Part shown: piece after piece, positions 16,001 to 25,139 of the stretch | Position numbering within the stretch: position 1 is the first letter of the stretch | How the letters are laid out: each line of letters begins with the position of its first letter | Assembly (NCBI RefSeq): GCF_023017105.1 | Contig: NZ_JALKEV010000022.1 | Location: 1 to 64,000, forward strand | DNA: 64,000 bases | Source of the DNA: Halalkalibacter sp. APA_J-10(15) | GTDB lineage: Bacteria; Bacillota; Bacilli; Bacillales; Bacillaceae_D | Direction: 5' to 3' | Notes under the pieces: generated by a model | Seen by the model: the letters and a program-made list of their open reading frames with translations, nothing else | Databases searched by the model: none | Told to the model about the DNA's origin: nothing | Translations under genes and position numbers: made by a program

Positions 16001-19000
16001 TAGTAGAGTCGCCATCTCCTTCGCTTCAATCGGGTTTCTACCACTTGAATCAGTAATGTCAGTGATTTCAATGACGTTGCTGATCAAGTTTGACTCATTA
16101 GCAAGGAACAGGGTGGAGTCGTCAGTTGTTGTATACATTGTATCTCCAGCCGTTCCATCACTTCGCTCATAATCAATTGAGAAGTTAACCGGACCCGTTT
16201 CCGAACCTTCGTTCATAGTAGCTATGGCTGTCCAGTTGATATTGTCTGTCGTGCTGACTGATGCATCCTGACCTTGGATCACAACCTGTACGTTATCGAT
16301 AGCTTCTTTTGCTTTCATTTCTACGATTACAGTATCTCCCATTGAGATCCTTCCGTTAAAGCTTTGCTCTGAATAAATGGAGACAGACTCAAGCTTGTTA
16401 TCAATCTCGTGACGCTCACCAAATATTCTAAATTCCCCCAATTCCATTATATTTTGAACGGAACCTCGGAGACTATCAGGATGCGGATTAATCATTTCGA
16501 TTTTGATAAACCTGTACTGGTTATTTTTATATGCGTCATCGACATCAATAATCGCTAAGTCACTCTGAAATGGTGTTTCATCCGGAGTAAGCCTAGTCCA
16601 ATTTTCTTTGTCATTAGATCCAAGAACGATCGTACCAGCCCCACGATCAATGAAGTTCATCCTGCTTTGTATACCAAAAGCGTCTGCAGAAATTTTAAAA
16701 TCAGGACCAAAATCAAAAATATGGTACAGATCAGAATGTTGTCTGAAACCCGTAAAAGTATCATTATCATTATCTGCCAGAAGGTATATGGATTGACCAA
16801 AGGTAGAAGTAACAATATTCGTGTAATCCATAGTACCATCGGATAATAGTGGTGTCGTTAATTGCAGACTTGCGGCTGCACTTCTTAAGATTAGTAATTG
16901 CTGTATGAAAGCATCGTCAGGCGCAGTTTCTATCTTATCCAATGTTTTTTCATATACACCATTGAAATGATCAAGCGATTCCTCCACATAAATGGTAACA
17001 GGATTATAAGATGCTATAGCTTTTTGGACTGCCGATTCACGGTCGTCTGTTACGAAAATATGGACATGTTTTGCAGTTACCGTAGTGCCGTCTGAAGCTG
17101 AAACGATAAATGAATACGTACCAGATTGATTCGGCTGCCACGAAAATTCACCCGTATCTGAATCTAATTCAGCATCTTTCGGTAAATTCGAACTATCATA
17201 AATCAAATCACTGTTTGAAGAATTCTCAGCCGATAAATCCATACTCATTGGCGCTCCTAAATAAGAAACAATGCTCGTTTCCGAATGACCCGATTGAAAG
17301 ACTGGAGGGGTCAGTTGCGTTCCTGCTTGAACATTCATATGGTCAATATCAACTGTTGTTCCAGCTTCCCCGATTAGATTCAAGAAAAGCATGTCACCTA
17401 ATCTTTGAAAGTCTCCCATTGTATAGGTCACATACCGCCATTGCCCCTTCGTATCGGGCAGTATCAATGTATCATTAATTCCTGGAGACATTTCCAATTG
17501 AGCCGGACCATTCGTTCGAACCTTAAATCCAATCGTATTCCCACTTGTTGAGGCGTTCATCAATGCAATTCTAGTTCCCTCTTCCATTGCATGAAACCGA
17601 ATAAAGGAGATATCTCCTTCTTGCTTCGTTTTTGTAAGATTCTTATCGAATGCAGTATAACGGTCTTCAATCTCAATTAAATAAGGACTTGTTTGCGGTT
17701 TAGGAATATAGTTATCGGCATTTGACTCAGCCTCTTCAGGAATATAAAGCCAAAAGTCACCACCGCCGTCCACGTTATCCCAATTTATTGTTAAATTTTC
17801 ATTATAATAATAATTTGATGGAAGCTTCTTAGTAAAAGCTTCATAAAAGTAAGGAGCCTTCTCCTTCACGTCCTCCATTTTTTCGTAGGTATAATAATAA
17901 TACATATCCCAGAAATTGGCCGTATTAAACCTTCCCCAGTATTGGGTTGAAATTCGATCATAGGTTCCTCTTACAACTCCATTTTCATCAATCGAATAAG
18001 CTACTGGCGTCCACGGTGTGTCATAGCCGAGAGAGAACTGCCAGAAGTAGTCAGCTGCAGCTAAGATTCGATCATCTAAGAACTCATAAGGCCCTACAGC
18101 ATTTTCCGCAGTAGATACTGTACCATCCATTGGGTCCACTTTCGTTTCCTGGGCATTCAGCATTCTTGAAGCGATCGTCGCATTCGTTATATCACCAGCT
18201 CCATGTGCTTGGTCTCTGCCCATCTCCACATGCTGAACGATTGGTGGCTCTACTTGTTCTCCAGTCACTGCGTTCGTATCAACTAAACGGAACAGACGCT
18301 CAATAGATCCGTTGAATCCCTGATTATTAGCTGTCTTATTAACGGTAAACCACTCTACAGCCTCATTATATCTCTCTTCGTTATCAGTAAAAATATAACC
18401 TGCTATTGCTCCAAGTAGCGGATAATTATGCTGATTCATAAAATGATGCTGACTATATTGAAACGTATCGATTACTGGCATAATTAAATGATTCGTAAAA
18501 TCCTCTGTATCCTTTTCTGTCCACTCTAATTCTTCTGATGAACTACTTGTATACCTTAATATTTCTGCAGCAGTTACCATCCTATTAAGCGGGATACCTG
18601 TATGAATATGAGCATCATTATAATATACGTATTTCTCAGGATCCATTTGCGACCAGATGCGGATAATATGCATCGCATTTTCCCGGTAGACCTCATCACC
18701 TGTTACATAATACAAAATTGCCTGAGTATAGGCTTTCAATCCATCTGCAATAAACCGATTTTGGAAACCTTGGCTATTGAAAGCATCAGAAGCAGGTTTT
18801 GTTGGATCTTCACTGCTCTGATTGCTTGATGAAACGGTCCTTGAGGCAGATGGTGACATCAGCATATCATTAAAATAAGTATTCCATGGCTCATTTTGTT
18901 CCCGTATCTGCGTTCTCATATTTTCAAGAATATCTTTCGTGAGTCCAACCCCTGGATGTGTGAAACCATTTGAATTAGTTACTTCAGTGATAGTAGGCAG

Positions 19001-19150
19001 ATAGTCTGTCATAATTGCTTCACCTGGACCTTCCGCTTTCAATACTTTGGGTGACAGAGATAAGATCATTGCTACCAAACAAAGGGATACAACTAAAGGC
19101 AAATAATAATTTCGAATTGTTTGTAAGCATCGCTTGTTGACAACTTTCAT
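13085..19150 (-). CDS. Secreted multidomain alginate-lyase-fold protein (2021 aa)
   Basis: A hydrophobic signal peptide (about residues 14-38, ending near VLKAEG) directs secretion. Residues 45-470 look like an alginate-lyase-type alpha-toroid (FIADGLKAYTQAILYYVTGD, then HFMNQHNYPLLGAIAGYIF with conserved N-H). Next come a CBM-like beta-sandwich (about 490-615), a putative Ig (He_PIG) domain, four discoidin/F5-8C-like modules with interspersed Ig-like linkers, a FIVAR helical repeat, an OmpL47-like beta domain, and a C-terminal FIMAH helical module. It probably binds and cleaves an acidic polysaccharide outside the cell, feeding GH88. The start has GGGAGG seven bases upstream. The exact PL family is not decided. 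No LPXTG or SLH anchor is visible. Confidence 0.8.
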   Translation of the reverse strand: MKVVNKRCLQTIRNYYLPLVVSLCLVAMILSLSPKVLKAEGPGEAIMTDYLPTITEVTNSNGFTHPGVGLTKDILENMRTQIREQNEPWNTYFNDMLMSPSASRTVSSSNQSSEDPTKPASDAFNSQGFQNRFIADGLKAYTQAILYYVTGDEVYRENAMHIIRIWSQMDPEKYVYYNDAHIHTGIPLNRMVTAAEILRYTSSSSEELEWTEKDTEDFTNHLIMPVIDTFQYSQHHFMNQHNYPLLGAIAGYIFTDNEERYNEAVEWFTVNKTANNQGFNGSIERLFRLVDTNAVTGEQVEPPIVQHVEMGRDQAHGAGDITNATIASRMLNAQETKVDPMDGTVSTAENAVGPYEFLDDRILAAADYFWQFSLGYDTPWTPVAYSIDENGVVRGTYDRISTQYWGRFNTANFWDMYYYYTYEKMEDVKEKAPYFYEAFTKKLPSNYYYNENLTINWDNVDGGGDFWLYIPEEAESNADNYIPKPQTSPYLIEIEDRYTAFDKNLTKTKQEGDISFIRFHAMEEGTRIALMNASTSGNTIGFKVRTNGPAQLEMSPGINDTLILPDTKGQWRYVTYTMGDFQRLGDMLFLNLIGEAGTTVDIDHMNVQAGTQLTPPVFQSGHSETSIVSYLGAPMSMDLSAENSSNSDLIYDSSNLPKDAELDSDTGEFSWQPNQSGTYSFIVSASDGTTVTAKHVHIFVTDDRESAVQKAIASYNPVTIYVEESLDHFNGVYEKTLDKIETAPDDAFIQQLLILRSAAASLQLTTPLLSDGTMDYTNIVTSTFGQSIYLLADNDNDTFTGFRQHSDLYHIFDFGPDFKISADAFGIQSRMNFIDRGAGTIVLGSNDKENWTRLTPDETPFQSDLAIIDVDDAYKNNQYRFIKIEMINPHPDSLRGSVQNIMELGEFRIFGERHEIDNKLESVSIYSEQSFNGRISMGDTVIVEMKAKEAIDNVQVVIQGQDASVSTTDNINWTAIATMNEGSETGPVNFSIDYERSDGTAGDTMYTTTDDSTLFLANESNLISNVIEITDITDSSGRNPIEAKEMATLLFDENPDTSTDYRVNGSGHGGWVTFDFREGGYAQLTEVELLARQDQYFGRIGGTVIQGSNDGTSWTTISNSATSTREWQNLTINSEEKYRFIRIYNGGNWFGNMSEVRFHGDAENPSKIESASISSSNSLKNRIVPGDEVQLTFKATEQISDVNVSIQDYTATVIKEDDLNYTALATLNEGVATGSVNFTINYNKEDGTSGLPITSTTDSSLLFLVDESHLIENVISITDLMDSTSGRTSEQTLEQVTNLFDGNPDTVSDFRLGTENNSGNGSYIIFDFKENNQVRLSSVELLARQDQYYNRIGGAVIQGSNDGESWTTVSNSATSTREWQNLTINSEGKYRFIRIYNGGNWFGNMSEVRFHGDVLAKEDVLIENVSIESNNPDHSSIALPGDTVTLTFITEKMLRNARVVFGDKTVDATSEDNKNWSAQYTVDIDNYTVGKIDFAIKSDNSSIVENTNDGSEVMVIDPLDVAIEKGENVKAGDYTRLSHFLFHKQLELVKEEMSTQHYSETGLAKKLYDVKVSLVKSPKSKIPITPEMVTASTESWDGTASKEENGWRAFDGHSNTSPDTTTAEGWVLVDLGEGNLQEVSSVTFLPRQGHHDRMNGGIIQVSNDGIHFEDLYMITNIDEVKWYTVLIDNDRSYRYVRYFSNGFANVAELEFYAKDIDITLLEYLQAETSNFDSSYYSEELQAAITEAETLLENAEVTQTEVDAVSESLLKAIETLTITVFVGPAEPDGKNGWYTSPVLITMSPEAIAEYSLDDGENWVSYDGAIELKTDGIHEILYRSQNNLDIVEQLEIRLDMTLPQIDLTGISSYKIYEEIIITCEAVDELSGVVGNPCEDPLLQVMAYELAPGMHTETIEVEDHAGNTQVAEFSFEVEATFDSLSVLSELLVEEKGANGSNGIIISLQKKLSNAEKANDRGNGEAAINSLQSYLDHVDDLSGNKLSKEHALLLTGWGEWLRDEIQGDN
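14911..15137 (-). repeat. Intragenic repeat, copy 1 (discoidin module)
   Basis: About 227 bases are nearly identical to 15667-15893, beginning CATCCCCGTGAAATCTCACC and ending in the ...TGCAAGAAGCTC region. Both encode the segment from LLARQDQY to NMSEVRFHGD in neighbouring discoidin modules. The near-identity at the DNA level points to recent duplication or gene conversion. Confidence 0.9.
15667..15893 (-). repeat. Intragenic repeat, copy 2 (discoidin module)
   Basis: This is the partner of 14911-15137, about 756 bases away. The flanking parts of the two modules have diverged far more than this core, so only the C-terminal two thirds of the module is homogenised. Confidence 0.9.
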
Positions 19151-19563
19151 TACATTCCCTCCCTCTACTTCCTTAATGATGGTATCGAATTCCTAAATAT
19201 ATTCCTGAAAACAATGAGCCGTCACCGTTCCGGTTAATACATGTTCTATCACCTCCTTCAAATCTATCTTGCTCTTGAAGTAAAGATGTTAGAAGCAGTT
19301 CTCATTCAATACAAAGAGATACATCTAATTGAATATTATTCATTAATGTATCTCACATAAGATTTTAAGAGTTGATATTTAATTCTTACGATCAATAATG
19401 TAAGTGCTTTTAATTTGTTATCGCACGAATATTATTTACTTCTCACTAAATAAACCATATACTAGATCACCCTGAAAACTAATCGACCTTTAATGTCAAG
19501 TAACTCTTGAGTTTAAGATAGTTACCCACTATTCAAAATAGCGGGTAACTATAACTCCCTTAA
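19151..19563. other. 413-base intergenic region with hairpin
   Basis: This stretch separates the binding-protein gene from the giant lyase gene. A strong hairpin at 19519-19551 (TAGTTACCC/GGGTAACTA with an inner CTATT/AATAG arm) lies 12 bases past the binding-protein stop and probably ends the importer operon. A degenerate cre-like TGTAAGTGCTTTTA lies near 19396. The promoter of the giant gene must lie here, but no clear -35/-10 pair stands out. No small gene was found. Confidence 0.6.
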
Positions 19564-21117
19564 TTATTTCACATATTCTTCTACATACTCATCCACTTGT
19601 CTTTGAAGTTCATCCATGATCGTTTGGGCTCCTGATTGATTCATGCTCTCAATCATTCGTTCAAGTAAATCTTCATAATCAGCACTAACCCCATATAAAA
19701 GTGTTTGAAAATACTCTTCATAAATCGTTTGAATTTGCGCATATTCAGTACGGACTTCTTCTAAATTTGGTTTAAATCCAATTAATGAGGAAGTCCATGC
19801 GTTTTCATGTAACTCTTGCAATTTAGCCCAGTGATTTTCTGGATTTGCTTGTGTCTCCCAAGCTAATAATGTGTTACCAGTAAAGTAATGTGTTAGCCCA
19901 TAATCAGCTTCTGATCCAGGATTTGCAGGGAACTCACCAGCATAACCAATGGTTTCAATACGGTTCTCTCCGACTACTTCATAGTGTTCACCTTCAATTC
20001 CCCATAATAGGAAGTTAAATAATTCTTCCCCTTTTTCTGTATGCATTAACTCTATTAGTTGCATAGCTCGCTCAGGATTCTCCGCTGAATTAGGAATCAC
20101 TGTATTTGATGAATGTATTAACTGTGCAATATAGTAGTTTTCGTCTAGTGGAACAAACTGTGTATCTGGTTGACCTAACTCATCCCCTGGAAAGTATGCA
20201 TGGAAATTTATATAATCATCATCTTCACTTGTACTATGACCATCTGGATTAGACACTATATCTTGACGAATAAACCCTTTTTCATACCACTCTCTTGTAT
20301 AATCAAAAAACAGTTTCAGTTCTGGTAACTCCATTTTGTTAACGACTTCAAAGTTCTCATCCTGCATTCGAATAACAAATGGATCACTAATAATTTGTCC
20401 TCTTTGCAATTGGTTAATTTGATTAGGATCTACTTCAAACTCCTTTCCTGCATCTTGCAGTCTTTGGAAATAGCTTGTTAATGCTTCAAACCCTTCTTCA
20501 TCTAATGGACGTTCATCTCTACCATAGAAAGCTGCTTCCGCTTCCTCTACACTCCAGAATTCTTCAAAGTTCTCTTTAAGAGTTCTCATCGTTACACGCA
20601 TTTCTGTCATTGGCTGCCAATTTGGTATAGCGTATTGTCTCCCATCTACTTTTCCTAAATCTAACAGAGAAGGATCCAATTCATTCACTAAATCGGGAGC
20701 ATACTCCTCCATTAAATCAGTTATATCCAAATATGCACCTTTCTCTACTTCTTGAACTAGAGGGGTATTCCAAAAGCTCCAAGCAATATCAACTGGTTCT
20801 TGTGCAGCAGCAACTAGTTGCCATCTATCTGCATATTCTGGAATTGTAACATTTTCAAACTCTACAGATGTATTTGGTAAATGATCTTGTAACAGTTCAT
20901 TGAATTCAGCCCAAACTCTTTCTTGGTCTGGCTGATCAATAGATGGTACTAACCATTTTAACGTAACCTCTTCAGGTTCCTCTTTATTCTGATTGCTTTG
21001 TTCTTGATTGTTACTTCCATCATCTTTGCTTGTTTCCTCATTTCCCGAACATCCTACAACAACCGTAATACTAAAAACGAGTATAATAAATACCAAAAGT
21101 CCATTTCTTTTTAACAT
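19564..21117 (-). CDS. ABC-transporter solute-binding lipoprotein
   Basis: A protein of 517 residues. The signal peptide ends in the lipobox VVGC, so Cys23 would be lipidated, and it is followed by a Ser/Gln/Glu-rich flexible linker. The rest is a cluster-B sugar-binding fold of the LplA/YtcQ/YesO type (VTLKWLVPSIDQPDQERVW; AYLDITDLMEEYAPDL). It captures oligosaccharides at the outer face of the membrane for the two permeases encoded just upstream in the same direction. GGGAGG precedes the ATG, and a perfect cre box lies in the gap with the permease gene. No ATPase is encoded, so a shared MsmX-type ATPase is expected elsewhere. Confidence 0.92.
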   Translation of the reverse strand: MLKRNGLLVFIILVFSITVVVGCSGNEETSKDDGSNNQEQSNQNKEEPEEVTLKWLVPSIDQPDQERVWAEFNELLQDHLPNTSVEFENVTIPEYADRWQLVAAAQEPVDIAWSFWNTPLVQEVEKGAYLDITDLMEEYAPDLVNELDPSLLDLGKVDGRQYAIPNWQPMTEMRVTMRTLKENFEEFWSVEEAEAAFYGRDERPLDEEGFEALTSYFQRLQDAGKEFEVDPNQINQLQRGQIISDPFVIRMQDENFEVVNKMELPELKLFFDYTREWYEKGFIRQDIVSNPDGHSTSEDDDYINFHAYFPGDELGQPDTQFVPLDENYYIAQLIHSSNTVIPNSAENPERAMQLIELMHTEKGEELFNFLLWGIEGEHYEVVGENRIETIGYAGEFPANPGSEADYGLTHYFTGNTLLAWETQANPENHWAKLQELHENAWTSSLIGFKPNLEEVRTEYAQIQTIYEEYFQTLLYGVSADYEDLLERMIESMNQSGAQTIMDELQRQVDEYVEEYVK

Positions 21118-21192
21118 TCGTAACTGCCTCCCTATTATTTTTTATATTTAAATCCAGGCAACCTAACCTGTAATTTAAACTCTAAACGCCCT

Positions 21193-21206
21193 TGTAATCG
21201 CTATCA
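21193..21206. promoter_or_regulatory. cre box before binding-protein gene
   Basis: TGTAATCGCTATCA matches all fixed positions of the cre consensus TGWNANCGNTNWCA. It lies 76 bases upstream of the binding-protein start, in the gap after the permease gene, so CcpA would repress readthrough or a local promoter when preferred sugars are present. Confidence 0.7.
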
Positions 21207-21240
21207 TCTTTAAATGAAAATAAGCTAGTACTTTATAAAG

Positions 21241-22119
21241 CTACCCTTTTACTCCACCAATTGTTAATCCTTTTGCAAAATATTTTTGAAAGAAAGGAAA
21301 AACAAATAACATAGGGCCAGCAGATATAATCGCCATTGCAAATCGCACTGTTTCCGAAGGTACTGTTGTGATACCAATATCAATTGGTAATTCTCGTGCA
21401 ATATTATTTAAAAATTCAACCTCCATCAGTATTCTTTGCAACAAAAATTGAAGGGTATATAGCTCTGGGTCCCTTATATAAATTAACGCAGTCATCCATT
21501 CATTCCAGCGAGCAAGTAAGTTAAATAATCCTATTGTTGCAATGACAGGCGTTGATAAAGGTAATATAATCTTAAAAAATATCTTCCATTCACTAGCTCC
21601 ATCTAATTTAGCAGATTCAATTAAACTAAAGGGTAAACCCATAAAAAATGTTCGGAAAATAATAATGTGAAACGCATTAGCTAATGTTGGTAGGATATAA
21701 ACCCATATTGAATTTCCTAATCCATAATACTGAGTAATCAAAATATAGGTTGGTATTAATCCACCACCAAAAATCATTGTAAAGAAGATAATAAATGTGA
21801 TGAAATATCTCCACTTCACATCTGGTCGAGATAAAGGATACGCGCAAAGTGACATAACTAATATACTTAAAAAGGTTCCAAAAAACGTTGTAAATATGGT
21901 TACTCCATACGACCTTACAATTTGATCCATATTTTGAAAAACAATTTTATAAGCTGTAAAATCTAATTCTGATGGAAATAACGGATATCCTGATGAGCTT
22001 AATACTTCCTCACTAGAAAGAGAAATGGATATAGAATAGATAAAAGGAATAATAAATAAGGCTGTAAAGCAGATAAAAAAGAGATGTACAAAGAACTTAT
22101 AATTACCACCCGATTTCAT
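21241..22119 (-). CDS. ABC sugar permease, LplC/YesQ type
   Basis: A protein of 292 residues with six predicted membrane helices and the inner-membrane-component EAA loop (LIESAKLDGASEWKIFFKII then LPLSTPVIATIG), which contacts the ATPase. It is the second permease of the importer, starting 14 bases after the first on the same strand with an AAGGAGGG site. The partner binding protein follows after a 123-base gap. The family imports oligosaccharides such as rhamnogalacturonan or glucuronoxylan fragments; substrate specificity lies mainly in the lipoprotein. Confidence 0.92.
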   Translation of the reverse strand: MKSGGNYKFFVHLFFICFTALFIIPFIYSISISLSSEEVLSSSGYPLFPSELDFTAYKIVFQNMDQIVRSYGVTIFTTFFGTFLSILVMSLCAYPLSRPDVKWRYFITFIIFFTMIFGGGLIPTYILITQYYGLGNSIWVYILPTLANAFHIIIFRTFFMGLPFSLIESAKLDGASEWKIFFKIILPLSTPVIATIGLFNLLARWNEWMTALIYIRDPELYTLQFLLQRILMEVEFLNNIARELPIDIGITTVPSETVRFAMAIISAGPMLFVFPFFQKYFAKGLTIGGVKG

Positions 22120-22133
22120 ATCGACCCTCCTTT

Positions 22134-23099
22134 TTAAAATAAAGCATTCTCCGGTTTAATTTTCCTTATAATCCAGTTGACAATAAGGATCAATACTAAC
22201 CCAACAACTGACTGAAATAAACCAACTGCAGCTGTTATACTTAAATCTCCGGTTCTTAGTCCTCTGAAAATATAAGTATCTATAATATCTGTTGTAGGAT
22301 AAAGCAGTCCTACATCTCGTGGTATTTGATAAAATAAACCGAAATCACCACGGAACGTATCTCCAATCGCTAATATTGCCAAAATCGTTAATACTGGTAG
22401 TACAGCAGGTATAGAAATATACCAAGCCTGCTTTAGCTTACTTGCCCCATCAATTCTAGCTGCTTCATATAATTGAGGATCAACAGCTAGTAACGCTGCG
22501 TAATAGATTAAAATTTGTAACCCTACCGTTTTCCATAGATTCGTGATCGTCAAAATATAAGGCCAATGACCTGGTTCAGAGTACCAATTGACCGAATTCG
22601 CTCCAAATTCTCCCAATAACTGATTGACTACTCCGTGCGTTGGACTTAAGAAAATGTAAGTAAGAAAACCAACTAATACCCATGATAAGAAGTTCGGTAA
22701 AAGCATGGCAGTTTGATGAACTTTTAACATAAACTTATTTTTTATTTCATTTAATAGTAGAGCCACTGTTAATGCTATAACATTCCCTACAATAATAAAT
22801 AAAAAGCTATACGAAACGGTATTTCTTAAAATTCGCCATGCGTCATTTGAAGTAAAAAAGAACTCGAAATTCTTAAACCCTACCCATGGACTCCCCATAA
22901 TCCCTAGATTATATCTAAAATCCTTAAAAGCCATTATGACTCCAAACATCGGGGCATAATGAAATAAAAGAAAATAGAGTAGCGCAGGTAGTGTAAGTGC
23001 AAACAAAGGCATGTTTTTTCTAACAAATAGTTTCACTCTACTTCTTTTGTTTACGATATGTATCTTTTCTCCTTCAGACACTTTAGGTTGTATGGCCAT
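22134..23099 (-). CDS. ABC sugar permease, LplB/YteP type
   Basis: A protein of about 321 residues with six membrane helices (the first near FALTLPALLYFLLFHYAP) and the conserved LYEAARIDGASKLKQAWYIS EAA loop. It forms the membrane channel with the 21241-22119 product. The ATG at 23099 is preferred because GGGGGTGA lies eight bases before it; a GTG at 23108 overlaps that site. It is the first gene of the importer operon. A near-cre sequence and a copy of the intergenic repeat tail lie upstream. Confidence 0.92.
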   Translation of the reverse strand: MAIQPKVSEGEKIHIVNKRSRVKLFVRKNMPLFALTLPALLYFLLFHYAPMFGVIMAFKDFRYNLGIMGSPWVGFKNFEFFFTSNDAWRILRNTVSYSFLFIIVGNVIALTVALLLNEIKNKFMLKVHQTAMLLPNFLSWVLVGFLTYIFLSPTHGVVNQLLGEFGANSVNWYSEPGHWPYILTITNLWKTVGLQILIYYAALLAVDPQLYEAARIDGASKLKQAWYISIPAVLPVLTILAILAIGDTFRGDFGLFYQIPRDVGLLYPTTDIIDTYIFRGLRTGDLSITAAVGLFQSVVGLVLILIVNWIIRKIKPENALF

Positions 23100-23139
23100 T
23101 GAACTCACCCCCGAGATACTTGTTGTTTGTTAAAGTAAT

Positions 23140-23153
23140 TGTAACTGCTTACA
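23140..23153. promoter_or_regulatory. cre-like operator before importer operon
   Basis: TGTAACTGCTTACA is symmetric in its outer five bases and matches the cre consensus except for T in place of the first central C. It lies 41 bases upstream of the first permease start. CcpA or another LacI-family protein could bind. Confidence 0.45.
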
Positions 23154-23251
23154 AGTTTTTTTTATATTCTATAAATTTAACTTTCTGTTCAATAAATCAA
23201 CTTATGCCATACGAAAAAGTATCTAAATTTGCGTATTGTACAGAATTTATA

Positions 23252-23300
23252 CTATAAAAACGCGTAACGAACTGAGCCGACGCCCTCCTCGAATAAACCC
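23252..23300 (-). repeat. Degenerate copy of the hairpin-tail repeat
   Basis: AAAAACGCGTAACGAACTGA followed by GCCGACGCCCTCCTCGAA aligns with the tails at 9022-9056 and 36135-36170. The TTTCTGAAA hairpin part is not preserved. It lies upstream of the importer operon. Confidence 0.45.
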
Positions 23301-23338
23301 ACATCTTCACCGTCCTTCCCAAACTGACTCCTTATAAA

Positions 23339-23367
23339 AAAACTGAACGAGCATCTCGTCCAGTTTT
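23339..23367 (-). terminator. Terminator after histidine kinase gene
   Basis: AAAACTG-a-ACGAG pairs with CTCGT-c-CAGTTTT around a 3-base loop, directly at the stop codon of the kinase gene, with T-rich sequence on the minus strand. Confidence 0.7.
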
Positions 23368-25139
23368 CATGTAGCCTTTTTATACTTTGGAATCTTAACG
23401 GTTATTCTAGTACCGTCATTTTTTTTACTTGTAATCTGCAATCCGTAACTTTCACCAAAAATAAGCTTTATACGCTGATTTACATTACGCAATCCAACAC
23501 TATTTCCTTCTACACTAAATAGCTGATCTAGTTGGTGGTTAATTTCCTTTAATTTCTCTTTTTCTATTCCGACACCATTATCTGCTACCTCGAAGATAAT
23601 ATTTGAAGCCTCTTCTGAAATTTTAATCGTAATGATTCCTTGATTCTCTGTCGGCCTGATACCGTGGTAAAAGGCGTTTTCAATTAACGGCTGAAGAGTT
23701 AATTGAACAGTTTGATACTCTAATAATGTTTCATTGACGTCCCATTCAACAAGAAATTTATCCTTAAATCGCGTCTCCATTATTTCAATGTAACTTTTAT
23801 TTAATTCTATTTCTAGTGATATTGGGATAACTTGACTTCCAGAGCCTAGTGTCAATCTTAATAAGCGTGATAAAGAAAATGCCATTTTTGAAATATCATT
23901 CTCTCCACCCGTTAGCCCCATTGCCATCCACTTCATTGATTCTAGTGTATTTGATAAAAAGTGTGGACTAACTTGAGCTTGTAATGCTAATGTCTGTGCT
24001 TTATTCAGATGCGTCAAGTTTTTGTCTAACTCTTCCTCTAATTTCACCTTTTTATCCATATTATCTACTATATTTTTATTTATATAGTATAATTCATTTT
24101 TTTGTAATCTACCTTCATTTTCTTTCCACCTATCCGGTTCATTGAGTGCAGTAATGATGCTTTGAATTGGCTTATATGTTCGCATGGAAATAATGAAAGA
24201 AATAATAACCGCCACGAAAATACTTATAGAAAAAAAGATAATAATGAACTTCCATATTTCATTTATTTTTTGTTTATATGTCGTTAAGGGCTGAAATGAG
24301 ACAACAGACCAGTCATTTGCTTGTAAATCCGTCTTTGAAATAATGAATTGTTCTCCATTAATCGATTGTGTTTCGGAAGTATTGCTTTCTTGAAGATTTA
24401 TATCTGGATATAAATCATAAAAATTCATTTGAAACTGATAAATATCCTCATTATAAATAATCGTGTTGTCGTTATTATCTATAATGTACAAATCATTAAA
24501 AATGCCATCATTCGTTTGTCCAATAAAATCCCGTAATCCTTGTATATTTATATTAATAACTACAACACCTAGCTTTTGTTGATTCGATAAAAAAACAGGG
24601 TAATACAAGGATAAATAATAAGGAAAGCGATTATTAAATTTTCTCGGTTGTAAAAACATATGATTTGTATCAATTGGTTCATAGTACTCATACCAGCTTT
24701 TTTCTTGAAAAAAATCAGCCGAGCCAATAAATTGTTTTGCGATCATATTATGATTAAACTCTGAGTAGATGTATATGGAGTCAATATAGTCAAACGTATT
24801 TGTATACATCTTAATCATATTTTCAATCCTTAGCTCCCTAGCACCTTGCGAACCATTACTTAACATGAAGGTTTGCACATCTGCTTGTAGGGATAACTGA
24901 GCAGCTAACCGATTAGAATCTCTTATAACTGTATTAATAATATCCGCTGTTCGATAAAGTGAGCTTTGATTACTTGTTGAAACTTCCTCTTCCACAACCA
25001 TATTCATTTGAAAAAAAACAACATAGCTTAGTCCCATAAACGGGATAATAATGAGAAGTAAAATAAGGCATAAATTGCGAATAAACACACTTTTAAATTT
25101 GTAGTTAGATATCACGTACCATAAACTGCGTTTATTCAT
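23367..25139 (-). CDS. Sensor histidine kinase, YesM family
   Basis: A protein of about 590 residues. A membrane helix near residues 15-40 is followed by an extracellular Cache-like sensor region to about 290, a second helix near 300, a HAMP-like linker, then the His_kinase domain with AQVSPHFLSNTLESMKWMA, whose His is the phosphorylation site. The HATPase domain has LQPLIENAFYHGI (N box) and FEVADNGVGI (G1). The ATG at 25139 overlaps the response-regulator stop codon, suggesting translational coupling; a GTG at 25157 is the alternative. It probably senses the binding protein or oligosaccharide outside the cell and signals to the adjacent YesN-type regulator to induce the locus. Confidence 0.9.
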   Translation of the reverse strand: MNKRSLWYVISNYKFKSVFIRNLCLILLLIIIPFMGLSYVVFFQMNMVVEEEVSTSNQSSLYRTADIINTVIRDSNRLAAQLSLQADVQTFMLSNGSQGARELRIENMIKMYTNTFDYIDSIYIYSEFNHNMIAKQFIGSADFFQEKSWYEYYEPIDTNHMFLQPRKFNNRFPYYLSLYYPVFLSNQQKLGVVVININIQGLRDFIGQTNDGIFNDLYIIDNNDNTIIYNEDIYQFQMNFYDLYPDINLQESNTSETQSINGEQFIISKTDLQANDWSVVSFQPLTTYKQKINEIWKFIIIFFSISIFVAVIISFIISMRTYKPIQSIITALNEPDRWKENEGRLQKNELYYINKNIVDNMDKKVKLEEELDKNLTHLNKAQTLALQAQVSPHFLSNTLESMKWMAMGLTGGENDISKMAFSLSRLLRLTLGSGSQVIPISLEIELNKSYIEIMETRFKDKFLVEWDVNETLLEYQTVQLTLQPLIENAFYHGIRPTENQGIITIKISEEASNIIFEVADNGVGIEKEKLKEINHQLDQLFSVEGNSVGLRNVNQRIKLIFGESYGLQITSKKNDGTRITVKIPKYKKAT

